NCBI RefSeq assembly: GCF_019802125.1
Contig: NZ_JAHVHT010000006.1
Coordinates: forward strand, 62,001-126,000
Direction: 5' to 3'
DNA length: 64,000 nucleotides
DNA from: Tateyamaria omphalii
GTDB taxonomy: Bacteria; Pseudomonadota; Alphaproteobacteria; Rhodobacterales; Rhodobacteraceae
Of this stretch, positions 31,241 through 40,182 are shown piece by piece. The notes beneath the pieces are model-generated. The model ran no database searches, was not told the origin of the DNA, and worked only from the letters and a program-made list of their open reading frames with translations. The translations under genes were made by a program, and so were the position numbers. Each line of letters begins with the position of its first letter. The first letter of the stretch is position 1.

Positions 31241-32633
31241 AAATCTTGCCCGGGTTCATGATGCCCTGCGGATCCAGCGCCGTCTTGATGGCGGCCATGT
31301 ATTCCACCGTGGGCCCAAGCTCCTTGATCAGATAGGGCATCTTGCCCTGCCCGATCCCATGCTCACCGGTGCATGTGCCGTCCATGCGGATGGCCTCATC
31401 GGCCAGATAGGCGGTGAACTCTTCGGCCCTACGGACCTCATCGTCGTCGGCCATATCGATCAGAACAAGCGAGTGGAAATTGCCGTCTCCCACGTGTCCG
31501 ACGATGGGCGCGAGCAGATCGAGCTCGGCCGCCTTGGCCTGCGCGCCCGTCACCGCTTCGGCCAGACGCGAAATGGGCACGCAGACATCTGTGGAAATCC
31601 CCTGCGCGCCCGGACGCAATTGCAGCGTAGCCCAGTAGAGATCGTGCCGCGCTTTCCACAGCTTGTTGCGCTCCTCTGCGGTGGCCGTCGTCGCGAAGTC
31701 CGTGCCGCCCACGTCTTCGGCGATCGACCCGAACATCTCTGCCTGTTCGATCACGCCGCTGTCCGAACCGTGGAATTCCAGCAACAAAAGTGGTGTCTCC
31801 GGCAGATCAAGCCCTGCATAGGCGTTGGCCGCTTTCACATTCAGTTCGTCCATCAGCTCGATCCGCGCGACCGGGATCCCGTACTGGATCGTCGTCATCA
31901 CCGCTTGGCAAGCCGCGTCGATGGACGGAAAGGACATCCGCGCAGCCGAGATCGCCTCGGGGATGCCTTGCAGCTTCAGCGTGATCTCCGTGATCAGACC
32001 AAGCGTGCCCTCCGACCCGATCAGAAGCCGGGTCATGTCGTAGCCGGCGGACGTCTTCTTGGCTCGCTGCGCCGTGCGGATGATGCGCCCGTCGGCCATA
32101 ACGGCCTCAAGGCTGAGGATGTTGTCCTTCATCGTGCCGTAGCGCACAGCGTTGGTGCCGGATGCGCGGGTCGAGGCCATACCACCAAGCGACGCATTCG
32201 CGCCGGGATCGATGGGAAAGAACAGGCCGCGGTCCCGCAGGTAGGTGTTGAGCTGTTCGCGCGTAACACCTGGTTGGACGACGCAATCGAGATCCTCGGC
32301 ATTCACGGCCAGGATCCTGTCCATCTGCGTCAAGTCGACCGACACCCCGCCCGCAGGCGCGTTCACGTGCCCTTCGAGCGACGTGCCGGTGCCGTAGGGG
32401 ATCACCGGCACCTGATGGGTCGCGCAGACCTTGACGATATCAGACACCTCCTTGGTGGACGCTGGAAAGACCACCGCGTCGGGGGCCTGCGCCCTGATCC
32501 ATGTGGTCGTGTGGGCGTGTTGGTCGCGGATGGCCTGCCCGGTGTGGAACCGGTCGCCGAACTGCTGCTTTAGGATCCCGAGCGCAGTCGCGATCCCCTC
32601 TTCATTGCGTGGCAGATCCATCGCCTGCGGCAT
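31224..32633 (-). CDS. GlcD/D-lactate-dehydrogenase-like FAD-linked oxidase
   Basis: A 469-residue FAD-binding oxidase. The PP-loop region is VPVIPYGTGTSLEGHV, followed by PGANASLGGMASTRASGTNAVRYGTMKDNIL and KTSAGYDMTRLLIGSEGTLGLITE. The C-terminal half has IVGHVGDGNFHSLVLID with the metal-binding histidines and TCTGEHGIGQGK. These residues mark D-2-hydroxyacid dehydrogenases (D-lactate, glycolate, or D-2-hydroxyglutarate). AGGGAGG precedes the ATG. The minus-strand 2-hydroxyacid dehydrogenase upstream suggests 2-oxo/2-hydroxyacid turnover, though the substrate is not certain. Confidence 0.9.
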   Translation of the reverse strand: MPQAMDLPRNEEGIATALGILKQQFGDRFHTGQAIRDQHAHTTTWIRAQAPDAVVFPASTKEVSDIVKVCATHQVPVIPYGTGTSLEGHVNAPAGGVSVDLTQMDRILAVNAEDLDCVVQPGVTREQLNTYLRDRGLFFPIDPGANASLGGMASTRASGTNAVRYGTMKDNILSLEAVMADGRIIRTAQRAKKTSAGYDMTRLLIGSEGTLGLITEITLKLQGIPEAISAARMSFPSIDAACQAVMTTIQYGIPVARIELMDELNVKAANAYAGLDLPETPLLLLEFHGSDSGVIEQAEMFGSIAEDVGGTDFATTATAEERNKLWKARHDLYWATLQLRPGAQGISTDVCVPISRLAEAVTGAQAKAAELDLLAPIVGHVGDGNFHSLVLIDMADDDEVRRAEEFTAYLADEAIRMDGTCTGEHGIGQGKMPYLIKELGPTVEYMAAIKTALDPQGIMNPGKIFGPLR

Positions 32634-32660
32634 GCTCTTTCCTCCCTTGTTGCGCGAAGC

Positions 32661-34442
32661 TCAGTCGCCCAGCGCAATCCCTTCGCGGCGTGGGTCTGCC
32701 CCACCTTGCAGCGTTTCACCGATTTCAATCGCATGGAGCCCGGAATTCAAGTCCCGGACGTTGACTTCAAAGCCAAGTGCCTCAAGCTCAGGTGCCAGAT
32801 CCTCGGCAGATGTGCCTGCTTCGAAGTCATAGGTGCCGAAGCGGTTGACCGCATGGGGCAGGTTGACGGCTTGCTGTACATCCATGTCCCAATCCATCCA
32901 CGCGATGATCGACTTGGCGGTGTAGCCAATGATCCGGCTGCCGCCGGGAGAGCCGATGGCGAGCACCGGCGCGTCATCCTTCATCACGATGGTCGGCGAC
33001 ATGGAGGATCGGGGGCGCTTGCCCGGTGCCAGAGCGTTGGCGATGGGCACGCCGTCCACATGACTGCGGAAGCTGAAATCAGTCAATTCGTTGTTGAGCA
33101 GGAACCCATGCACCATCAGCCGAGAGCCGAATGCGTTTTCGATGGTGGTCGTCATGGATGCAACGTTGCCGGACGCATCGACAATGGAAATGTGCGAGGT
33201 CGAGGGCAATTCGAGGCTTTCGTCATCCGCCCAATTGCTGCTGTGGTCAAAGGCGGGGTTGCCGGGTTCGACCTCGGACAGCGCGGCATCACCGCCCAAT
33301 TGCGTAGCCCGCTCTGCGAGATAGGCCGGATCGACCAGCCCAGCAGTCGGCATCGGAACGTGATCGCTGTCGGCCATGTACCGCCCCCGGTCCGCAAAGG
33401 CCAAGCGCGACGCATCCCCGATCAGCCGCCAGCTTTCGGGGTTTTCGGCCCCCAATTCTCCCAGATCATAGCTGTCGAGCATCCCGAGGATCTGCCCCAC
33501 GGTCAGTGCACCTGACGAGGGCGGTCCCATGCCGCAGACGTCATGATCTCGATACGTCACGCAGACCGGCGGACGTTCTTTGACCTGATAGACGGCAAGA
33601 TCGAGATGCGAGAGCACGCCGGGATTACTGGGTGCAAACTGGACCGTCGCCATGATGTCCTGCGCGATCTTCCCGATGTAGAACGCATCCGCCCCTTCCT
33701 CGGCCAACCGGCGCAACGTATCGGCATAGGCTTGGTTCTTCAAAGTTGTGCCCGCGGCAAGGGGCGTGCCGCCCGGCAAAAAGTACTCTGCCGTGACAGG
33801 AAAGGTGCTCAGACGTTCTGCATCCCGTTCGATCATGGCCGCGAGGCGGGGCGAGACTTCAAACCCGTTTTCGGCCAGCCCGATGGCCGTATCGAACAGG
33901 CTCGGCCAGCCAACACTGCCCCAGCGCAGATAGGCTTCCTCCAACAGTGCAGGCGTGCCCGGCGTGCCCACAGAACGACCGCCGACAACCGCGTCGAAAA
34001 ACCCCATCGGTTCGCCGTCTTCCGTCTGAAACAGATCGGGTGTCGCGGCGAACGGGGCCGTTTCGCGACCATCCAGAGTGGTGAGTTCCTCTGTTGCGGC
34101 ATCATAGTAGACGAGGAATGCACCGCCGCCGAGGCCGGACGATTGCGGCTCGACCAGTCCGAGCACAAGCTGGACCGCGATCAACGCATCTGCAGCCGAT
34201 CCGCCGCGCGCAAGTACCTCGACACCGGCCTGCACCGCGAGCGGGTTGGCGGCTGCAACCATGTAGTTTTCGGCTGTGACGGGTTCACCCGCGTCCTTCG
34301 CTGCCTGCGCTGCCGCCACGGCTTCGGTCGTCGCCACGGCAGCGCCTGTTGTGGACCCTTCGGGCTGCACGGCATCTGCGGTCTGTTGGGCCAACGCGGC
34401 CCCTGCAATCAGGGAAAAGGCAACGGTAAGGGAAAAGCGCAT
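32661..34442 (-). CDS. ggt: Gamma-glutamyltransferase precursor
   Basis: A 593-residue periplasmic enzyme that moves or hydrolyses gamma-glutamyl groups, as in glutathione. The signal peptide is MRFSLTVAFSLIAGAALAQQ. The large-subunit segment NPLAVQAGVEVLARGGSAADALIAVQLVLGLVEP is typical. The self-processing site is ELPSTSHISIVDASGNVAS: the Thr before SHISIVD becomes the N-terminal nucleophile of the small subunit. SMSPTIVMKDDAPVLAIGSPGGSRI follows. AGGAGG lies close before the ATG at 34442; the longer frame from 34466 adds non-signal residues. It runs in the same direction as the GlcD-like gene, 28 nt downstream. Confidence 0.94.
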   Translation of the reverse strand: MRFSLTVAFSLIAGAALAQQTADAVQPEGSTTGAAVATTEAVAAAQAAKDAGEPVTAENYMVAAANPLAVQAGVEVLARGGSAADALIAVQLVLGLVEPQSSGLGGGAFLVYYDAATEELTTLDGRETAPFAATPDLFQTEDGEPMGFFDAVVGGRSVGTPGTPALLEEAYLRWGSVGWPSLFDTAIGLAENGFEVSPRLAAMIERDAERLSTFPVTAEYFLPGGTPLAAGTTLKNQAYADTLRRLAEEGADAFYIGKIAQDIMATVQFAPSNPGVLSHLDLAVYQVKERPPVCVTYRDHDVCGMGPPSSGALTVGQILGMLDSYDLGELGAENPESWRLIGDASRLAFADRGRYMADSDHVPMPTAGLVDPAYLAERATQLGGDAALSEVEPGNPAFDHSSNWADDESLELPSTSHISIVDASGNVASMTTTIENAFGSRLMVHGFLLNNELTDFSFRSHVDGVPIANALAPGKRPRSSMSPTIVMKDDAPVLAIGSPGGSRIIGYTAKSIIAWMDWDMDVQQAVNLPHAVNRFGTYDFEAGTSAEDLAPELEALGFEVNVRDLNSGLHAIEIGETLQGGADPRREGIALGD

Positions 34443-34515
34443 GGGGTCCTCCTTTGGCGCAGGCATGGCAGTCTATTCGGCAGTCTTGAACCGGGCGGAC
34501 ATGCCGCCCGGGGCA

Positions 34516-35502
34516 TCACAACATGGACGGCACAACCTGGTCCGGGGGCCTGTGGCCGTCATCGAAGGTCTTGATATTGATAATGACTTTCTCGCCCATC
34601 TCGACCCGGCTTTCGCGGGTGGCGGACCCCATATGGGGCAGCAGGACGACATTGTTCAACTCGCGCAGGCGCGGGTTCACCTCGGTTCCGTTTTCATAGA
34701 CGTCGAGGCCGGCGCCCGCGATTTCGCCTGCGCGCAGCATCCGGGTCAGGGCGTTTTCGTCAATCACCTCACCGCGCGAGGTGTTCACGATCACCGCATC
34801 CGGTTTCATCAGTTTCAGACGGCGCGCATTCATTAGGTGAAAGGTCGATGGCGTGTGCGGGCAGTTGACGCTGATCACGTCCATCCGCGCAACCATCTGA
34901 TCCAGACTGTCCCACCAGGTCGCGTGCAGGTCTTCTTCGATCTCGGAGCGTAGGCGACGACGGTTGTGGTAGTGGACCTGCATCCCGAAAGCCGCTGCCC
35001 GGCGGGCAACCGCCTGCCCGATCCGACCCATGCCAAGGATGCCAAGTCGGCGTCCGGCCACACGTCCGCCCAGAAAGGCAGTCGGCGCCCAACCGTCCCA
35101 ATTCCCGGACTGCATCGCGGCCAGCCCCTCAGGCAAACGGCGCGTGACGGCCAGGATCAGACCCATGGTCATGTCGGCGGTATCATCCGTCAGCACGCCG
35201 GGTGTGTTTGACACCAGAATGCCGCGCTGCCGGGCGGTGGCGACATCGATATTGTCGACACCTGCACCATAATTGGCGATCAGTTTCAGCCGCTCCCCGG
35301 CCTGCCCGATCATGGCGCCGTCGATGGTGTCGGTGATCGTGGGCACCAACACATCGGCGGTTTTCATCGCCTCGACAATTTGGGACCGTGACATCGGGGC
35401 GTCGTCCTCGCGCAGCGTCACGTCAAAAAGCTCACTCAGCCGCGTTTCGACCTCGGCCGGCAACCGTCGCGTAACAACAACACTCAGACGTTCCTTTGGC
35501 AT
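34516..35502 (-). CDS. D-2-hydroxyacid dehydrogenase (glyoxylate/hydroxypyruvate reductase-like)
   Basis: A 328-residue NAD(P)-dependent D-isomer-specific dehydrogenase. The cofactor domain has RRLGILGMGRIGQAVARRAAAFGM. Catalytic Arg is in IVNTSRGEVIDE, the Glu in GLDVYENGTEVNP and the His in VVLLPHMGSATRESR. The YHNRRRL segment after the Rossmann motif is basic, which favours NADPH. It is closest in pattern to glyoxylate/hydroxypyruvate reductases. GGGAGG precedes the ATG. It is divergent from the SH3 protein. Confidence 0.92.
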   Translation of the reverse strand: MPKERLSVVVTRRLPAEVETRLSELFDVTLREDDAPMSRSQIVEAMKTADVLVPTITDTIDGAMIGQAGERLKLIANYGAGVDNIDVATARQRGILVSNTPGVLTDDTADMTMGLILAVTRRLPEGLAAMQSGNWDGWAPTAFLGGRVAGRRLGILGMGRIGQAVARRAAAFGMQVHYHNRRRLRSEIEEDLHATWWDSLDQMVARMDVISVNCPHTPSTFHLMNARRLKLMKPDAVIVNTSRGEVIDENALTRMLRAGEIAGAGLDVYENGTEVNPRLRELNNVVLLPHMGSATRESRVEMGEKVIINIKTFDDGHRPPDQVVPSML

Positions 35503-35600
35503 CGCGCCCTCCCCGGTGCTTGGCCTTGGCCTGCGTTTTTGGCATGGTGGCGGATGTGAGCACGAGGCACAAGAACCTCGGCCATATCAAGAGGCGCGTG

Positions 35601-36119
35601 ATGAGCGGAAAGTTCCCGATGGTTGCGGTGTGGAGATTTGTGCTGTCGATGCTGGTGGTGCTGGGTCTGACCCTGCCGCTGCTGGCGCGCGACACGGGTC
35701 CCGTCACCAACCTGCCTCTGCCCCGATATGTTTCGATGAAGGCCGCCGAGGGCAACGTGCGTCGGGGGCCATCCCTGACCCACCGCATCGATTGGGTGTT
35801 CAAGCGCCGCGACATGCCCCTGCGCATCACGGCCGAACACGGCCACTGGCGCCGGGTCGAAGATCGAGACGGGCTGGGTGGTTGGGTCCACTATTCGCTT
35901 CTTTCCGGCACGCGCACCGTGATCGTGGAACAAGACATGCTGACACTGCGGACGAAGCCGGATGCAGCCGCGCCCGTCACCGCAGCACTTGAAGCGGGCG
36001 TCGTAGCCCGGCTTGGCAAATGCGGGCCGGAGTGGTGCCGCATCAGTTCCGGCGGCTACCGGGGCTGGGCGCCCAAGGCGCGCCTTTGGGGCGTCGCCAT
36101 TGACGAGTTGCGCGACTAG
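35601..36119 (+). CDS. SH3-domain secreted protein
   Basis: A 172-residue protein with an N-terminal signal or anchor (MSGKFPMVAVWRFVLSMLVVLGLTLPLLA). Two bacterial SH3 repeats follow: YVSMKAAEGNVRRGPSLTHRIDWVFKRRDMPLRIT... with WVHYSLLSG, then DMLTLRTKPDAAAPVTAALEAGVVARL with GWAPKARLWG. Such domains bind peptidoglycan or ligands in the periplasm. AGAGG precedes the ATG at 35601. It overlaps the convergent RidA gene by 4 nt. Confidence 0.85.
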   Translation: MSGKFPMVAVWRFVLSMLVVLGLTLPLLARDTGPVTNLPLPRYVSMKAAEGNVRRGPSLTHRIDWVFKRRDMPLRITAEHGHWRRVEDRDGLGGWVHYSLLSGTRTVIVEQDMLTLRTKPDAAAPVTAALEAGVVARLGKCGPEWCRISSGGYRGWAPKARLWGVAIDELRD

Positions 36120-36505
36120 CGCAGCGCCGCGATTGCGCGGATTTCAACAACTGCGCCCACGCGGCGCAAACCGGCAACCTCGACCGCCGTCCATGCCGGA
36201 TATGGGGCGCTTAGATGCGCCTTGCGCACAGTGTCGAACAGATCGAAATGCCCGCGCAGACCGACATGGTAACTGGTCATTTCAACAAGCGAACCAAGGT
36301 CCAGATCCGCTTCGGCCAGCACCGCTGCGATCTTTTCAAAGCAGGCGTTGAACTGTGTTTCTTCGCGTTCCGGCATGAACCCGTCGGATGCAGCACCCGT
36401 CACACCCGTGAGGAACACGTGATCGTGCGACACGATCCCGGGCGACATGCCTGCCTCCGCGCAGGCATTGCGCAAGGCGGGCGGGGTCAGAACCTGTCTC
36501 GTCAT
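36116..36505 (-). CDS. RidA family protein
   Basis: A 129-residue RidA/YjgF-like protein, typically a trimeric deaminase for reactive enamine/imine intermediates from PLP enzymes. The fold is recognisable from SPGIVSHDHVFLTGVTGAASDG, ETQFNACFEKIAAVLAEADLDLGSLVEMTSY and YPAWTAVEVAGLRRVGAVVEIRAIAAL. The canonical catalytic arginine of the classic RidA (in the R-x-x-x-P-x-D-V segment) is not clearly in register, so activity is uncertain. AAGGAG precedes the ATG at 36505. It is divergent from the quinone reductase, 81 nt apart. Confidence 0.85.
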   Translation of the reverse strand: MTRQVLTPPALRNACAEAGMSPGIVSHDHVFLTGVTGAASDGFMPEREETQFNACFEKIAAVLAEADLDLGSLVEMTSYHVGLRGHFDLFDTVRKAHLSAPYPAWTAVEVAGLRRVGAVVEIRAIAALR

Positions 36506-36586
36506 CGGAACTCTCCTTGCTCTTGCCGGTAACTTGGGTAGCATCCGTGGGGCGCGCCACGCGGCGATTTGGAAAAGATCATTGAA

Positions 36587-37579
36587 ATGAACTGCATACA
36601 ATACTCACGCTTCGGGCCAGCCGCCGACGTTCTGACACTCGCCCACATGCCCACGCCAGACCCGAACCCGGGCGAGGTGCTGGTCGAGTTGAGCTATTCC
36701 GGCGTGAACCCGTCCGACGTCAAGGCGCGGGGCGGCACACGCCCCGGCGTGACCAAACCACCCTTTGACGCGATCATCCCGCACAGCGATGGCGCAGGGC
36801 GCATCGTGGCCGTGGGGGATGGTATCTCGGCGGAGCGCATCGGCCAGCGTGTGTGGATCTGGAATGGGCAGTGGCAGCGCCCTTTCGGCACATGCGCGAC
36901 GCATATCTGCCTGCCAGCGGATCAGGCGGTTCCTTTGCCAAATGCGGTGTCCGACCAAACCGGCGCGGTACTTGGCATTCCCGGGCTGACGGCGGCGCAG
37001 GCCGTCTTTGGCAGCGGGGACGTGAAGGGGAAGACCCTTTTGATACAAGGCGGCGCAGGCACCGTCGGTTTTTTGGCCGTGCAACTGGCCAAATGGGGTG
37101 GTGCGCGTGTCATCGCCACGGCCCGCGAGGCTGGGCTGGACCGCGCAAGGGAGGCCGGGGCGGATGCGGTTCTGAACTACGCTGATCCTGATCTTGCCGA
37201 CCATATCCTTGCCGCGAACGATGGCACGCCGGTGGATCGCATCATCGAGGTCGAACTGGGCCGAAACATCGACACCGACGCGCATGTGATCGCGCCGAAC
37301 GGCACGATTGCGGTCTACGGCTCTGCGCTCGACATGACCCCGAAGCTGCCCTTTGGCCCTTTACTGTTCAAAGCGGCGACGCTGGACATCCTGCTGATCT
37401 ACCTGCTGCCCAAGGCCGAACGGGATGCGTGCATATTGCACCTGCACGACGCGCTCGCGGACGGCGCGTTGTCCTGCCCCGTCGCTCACGTCTTCCCCCT
37501 TACCGAAACGGCTGCAGCGCATGAGGCTGTCGAACGAGGCGGTCGGGATGGAGCCATTCTGGTCGAGGTGCAGGCATGA
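36587..37579 (+). CDS. Zinc-free quinone oxidoreductase (MDR family)
   Basis: A 330-residue NADPH:quinone-reductase-like member of the medium-chain dehydrogenase family. It has VLVELSYSGVNPSDVKARGG, the nucleotide-binding LLIQGGAGTVGFLAVQLAKW and GAILVEVQA at the end, and lacks structural and catalytic zinc cysteines. I chose the ATG at 36587 (MNCIQYSRFG), the usual family start; an in-frame ATG is at 36569. The stop overlaps the mscS start (ATGA). Substrate unknown. Confidence 0.9.
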   Translation: MNCIQYSRFGPAADVLTLAHMPTPDPNPGEVLVELSYSGVNPSDVKARGGTRPGVTKPPFDAIIPHSDGAGRIVAVGDGISAERIGQRVWIWNGQWQRPFGTCATHICLPADQAVPLPNAVSDQTGAVLGIPGLTAAQAVFGSGDVKGKTLLIQGGAGTVGFLAVQLAKWGGARVIATAREAGLDRAREAGADAVLNYADPDLADHILAANDGTPVDRIIEVELGRNIDTDAHVIAPNGTIAVYGSALDMTPKLPFGPLLFKAATLDILLIYLLPKAERDACILHLHDALADGALSCPVAHVFPLTETAAAHEAVERGGRDGAILVEVQA

Positions 37580-38907
37580 TCCGCATCCTCGCCCTACTGA
37601 TCTGTCTTTGCGCGGTCCCGGTCTGGGCGCAAGACACCGGCCAGCCGCAGGGCACCATCACGGTCGAGGACAGCGCGACGCAGGACGCGGCCATCGCCGT
37701 GCGGATCCGGGACATTCTGGGTGAGTTGGATGGGTTTGACGGGGTCACCGTTGCGGTCTCCTCCGGCATCGTGACCCTGCGCGGCACGACGGTCGACGCC
37801 AACACGGCCACGCGGCTGAACGAGCTGGTCGGCCGGGTTGAAGGCGTCGTCGCCATCAACAACGAGGTGACGGAGACCACGGATGTGGTCGCCCGCCTGA
37901 ACCCGGCGGTCGAGCGGTTCCAGGCCAGGATCATGCAGGCCATCGCACTCTTGCCCCTGCTTGCCGTTGCAGCACTCGCCTTTTTCGGGGTGCTGGCGCT
38001 GGGGATGCTTCTGGCGCGGGCCCGCAACCCGTGGAACCGGATCGCGCCCAATGCCTTTATCGCTGACATCTACCGGCAGGTGGTGCGTATCCTGTTCTTC
38101 ATAGCGGGTGTGGTTATCGCGCTCGATATCCTTGGGGCGACCGCGCTATTGGGCACGATCCTGGGTGCTGCGGGTATCGTCGGTCTGGCCATCGGTTTTG
38201 CCGTCCGCGACACGGTCGAGAATTTCATCGCCTCGATTATGCTGTCGATCCGCCAACCCTTCCGCCCCAATGACGTGGTCGAAATCCAGGGTGACATCGG
38301 GAAGGTGATCCGCCTGACCAGCCGTGCCACCATCCTGCTCAGCTTTGACGGCAACCACATCCGCATCCCGAACGCGACCGTGTTCAAGGCGCGCATCGTG
38401 AACTACTCGACCAACACCGAACGCCGTTTCAGCTTCGAGATCGGGGTCAGTTCGGACGCCGATCTGGCGGAGGTGCGCGAGATGACGGAAGAGACGGTGG
38501 CCGCTCTGCCCTTTGTCCTGGCCGAGCCTGCGCCGATGTCCTGGATCGAACGGATCGGCGACGGAGCGATTTTCCTGACGGTCACGGGCTGGATCGATCA
38601 GGAGGCAACGTCGCTTGTCCGCGCCAAGGGCGAGGCGCTGCGTCTGGTCAAGGCGCGGATTGAGGGCGCAGGGATCGAAGTGCCCGACACGACATACCGG
38701 GTCCAACTGCTTGGCGGCGCCGCACCAGTAACCGAAGCCGCCCGTCCGTCACCGCCGCCGACACAACCGAAACCGACCGAGGTGCCGGACGTGGATACCG
38801 CCGACGTTACCGACATGTCGGAGCCCGGACTGGACAAGCTTGTCGACGCCGAACGCAGCGACCCGGATGCGCCCGATTTGCTGACCGATGCCGCGCCAAA
38901 GGAATAG
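37576..38907 (+). CDS. Mechanosensitive channel, MscS family, with BON domain
   Basis: A 443-residue small-conductance channel. A signal peptide (MIRILALLICLCAVPVWAQ) leads to a periplasmic BON domain (residues about 35-95: IRDILGELDGFDGVTVAVSSGIVTLRG). Membrane segments include LLPLLAVAALAFFGVLALGML and IRVLFF-like VVRILFFIAGVVIALDILGA, then the pore helix TILGAAGIVGLAIGFAVRDTVENFIASIML, which has the Gly/Ala pattern of MscS TM3. The beta domain NDVVEIQGDIGKVIRLTSRATIL follows. The C-terminus is Pro/Asp-rich. It likely vents solutes during hypo-osmotic shock. Co-translated with the quinone reductase. Confidence 0.93.
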   Translation: MIRILALLICLCAVPVWAQDTGQPQGTITVEDSATQDAAIAVRIRDILGELDGFDGVTVAVSSGIVTLRGTTVDANTATRLNELVGRVEGVVAINNEVTETTDVVARLNPAVERFQARIMQAIALLPLLAVAALAFFGVLALGMLLARARNPWNRIAPNAFIADIYRQVVRILFFIAGVVIALDILGATALLGTILGAAGIVGLAIGFAVRDTVENFIASIMLSIRQPFRPNDVVEIQGDIGKVIRLTSRATILLSFDGNHIRIPNATVFKARIVNYSTNTERRFSFEIGVSSDADLAEVREMTEETVAALPFVLAEPAPMSWIERIGDGAIFLTVTGWIDQEATSLVRAKGEALRLVKARIEGAGIEVPDTTYRVQLLGGAAPVTEAARPSPPPTQPKPTEVPDVDTADVTDMSEPGLDKLVDAERSDPDAPDLLTDAAPKE

Positions 38908-38930
38908 TAAGGAATTTGGTGCAAAGGGGC

Positions 38931-38959
38931 TTGCGCGCGCCGCAGCGCCGATCTAATTA
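38931..38959 (+). promoter_or_regulatory. Candidate tRNA-Gln promoter
   Basis: TTGCGC (38931-38936) and TAATTA (38954-38959) are separated by 17 bp, placing the transcription start a few bases before the tRNA at 38971. Confidence 0.5.
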
Positions 38960-38970
38960 GCGCGGCACGT

Positions 38971-39046
38971 TGGGATGTAGCTCAATTGGTAGAGCACCGG
39001 TTTTTGGTACCGTAGGTTGTAGGTTCGAGTCCTACCATCCCAGCCA
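38971..39046 (+). tRNA. tRNA-Gln (anticodon TTG)
   Basis: A complete 76-nt cloverleaf with encoded CCA. The acceptor stem TGGGATG pairs with CATCCCA, with the U1-A72 pair usual for tRNA-Gln. D-arm GCTC...GAGC, T-arm GTAGG-TTCGAGT-CCTAC. The anticodon loop TTTTGGT reads TTG. The first anticodon-stem pair is a C-T mismatch (27-43); the other four pairs are good. Confidence 0.97.
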
Positions 39047-39138
39047 TTTCAAAGCTTTGCAGGATTTTCGACGCCATAGGGCGGGAATGTGTCGCGATTC
39101 CATTGGGGCGATGCCGCACGACCTGCTAGCCCTTGGGC

Positions 39139-40182
39139 ATGAAGCACCTTTCCCGCACCGACATGCACAGCCAGGCCGTCATCGACGATTTGGCGGACAT
39201 TCCCTGGCCCAGCACCAATGCAGACGCTCCGATGGCGCTGTTGACCCGCTGCCCCGCAGCCGCCGCAACCCCTTTGGTGCAATCGCCGGACCTTGCCAAG
39301 ATGGTCGGTGTCGCCGAGGTGACGATCAAGGACGAACGGGCGCGCATGGGCCTGGGCAGTTTCAAGGCGCTCGGGGCGGCCTATGTCATTGCTTGCGACG
39401 CTGCAGCCGGAGAAACCGAGGGCCGAACCTATGTGACAGCGAGCGCGGGCAACCATGGTCTGTCGGTCGCAGCGGGGGCACAGGCCTTTGGCGCACAGGC
39501 GGTGATCTATCTTGCGGAAACGGTTCCGGAGACCTTCGCCGACCGGCTACGCAGCTTCGGAGCCGATGTGCGCCGTCATGGTGCGGTCTACGAGGACAGC
39601 ATGGCAGAGGCGGCGCGTGCAGCAGATGTGAATGGCTGGGCGCTGCTTTCGGACAGTTCCTGGCCCGGCTACACCGCCGCGCCGCATCGGCTGATGGAGG
39701 GCTACACTGTACTGATGCAGGAAGTGGTCGAAGCTATGGACGCCCCGACGCACATCTTTTTGCAGGCTGGCGTGGGTGGTCTGGCCGCAGCTTGCGCCGC
39801 AGTGGCACGTGACGCTTGGGAAGATGAGCCGCGGATCATTGTGGTGGAGCCCGAGGTGGCGCCGGCCATCTATGCCTCAGTTCAGGCAGGCGCGCCGCAA
39901 GTGACCGAAGGGCCCAGTTCCGACATGGGCCGTCTGGATTGCAAGGAGCCCTCGCTGATCGCGCTCAAGGGGCTCGCCCGCGATGCCACCGATTTTGTCC
40001 TGATCTCGGAAGCCGAGGGTGCTGAAGGCAGCACCGTGGCCGCGCAAGTCGGCTTGCCTTCCACCCCGTCAGGCGTGGCAGGATTGGCCGCTTTGTTGCA
40101 TAGCGACGCCTGCCGTGAAGCGTTGGCTTTGGATGCGACCTCCCGCGTGCTGCTGATCCTGAGCGAAGAGGCGCAGCTATGA
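39139..40182 (+). CDS. PLP-dependent lyase (diaminopropionate ammonia-lyase / threonine dehydratase-like)
   Basis: A 347-residue fold-type II PLP enzyme. The Schiff-base lysine is in DERARMGLGSFKALGAAYVI, a segment most like diaminopropionate ammonia-lyase. The substrate loop TASAGNHGLSVAAGAQAFGA and the glycine loop FLQAGVGGLAAACAAVA are clear. The ATG at 39139 (MKHLSRTD) is my choice; a TTG two codons earlier or the ATG at 39163 are alternatives. It overlaps the next gene (ATGA), and with the M24 peptidase and racemase forms a three-gene operon reminiscent of, but not the same as, ectoine-utilisation (eut) sets. The true substrate is unknown. Confidence 0.85.
   Translation: MKHLSRTDMHSQAVIDDLADIPWPSTNADAPMALLTRCPAAAATPLVQSPDLAKMVGVAEVTIKDERARMGLGSFKALGAAYVIACDAAAGETEGRTYVTASAGNHGLSVAAGAQAFGAQAVIYLAETVPETFADRLRSFGADVRRHGAVYEDSMAEAARAADVNGWALLSDSSWPGYTAAPHRLMEGYTVLMQEVVEAMDAPTHIFLQAGVGGLAAACAAVARDAWEDEPRIIVVEPEVAPAIYASVQAGAPQVTEGPSSDMGRLDCKEPSLIALKGLARDATDFVLISEAEGAEGSTVAAQVGLPSTPSGVAGLAALLHSDACREALALDATSRVLLILSEEAQL

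Noticed and set aside
38971-39046. tRNA-Gln as an integration site for a genomic island
   Set aside because: No integrase, no repeated tRNA 3' end downstream within the window, and the following genes look like normal chromosomal genes.
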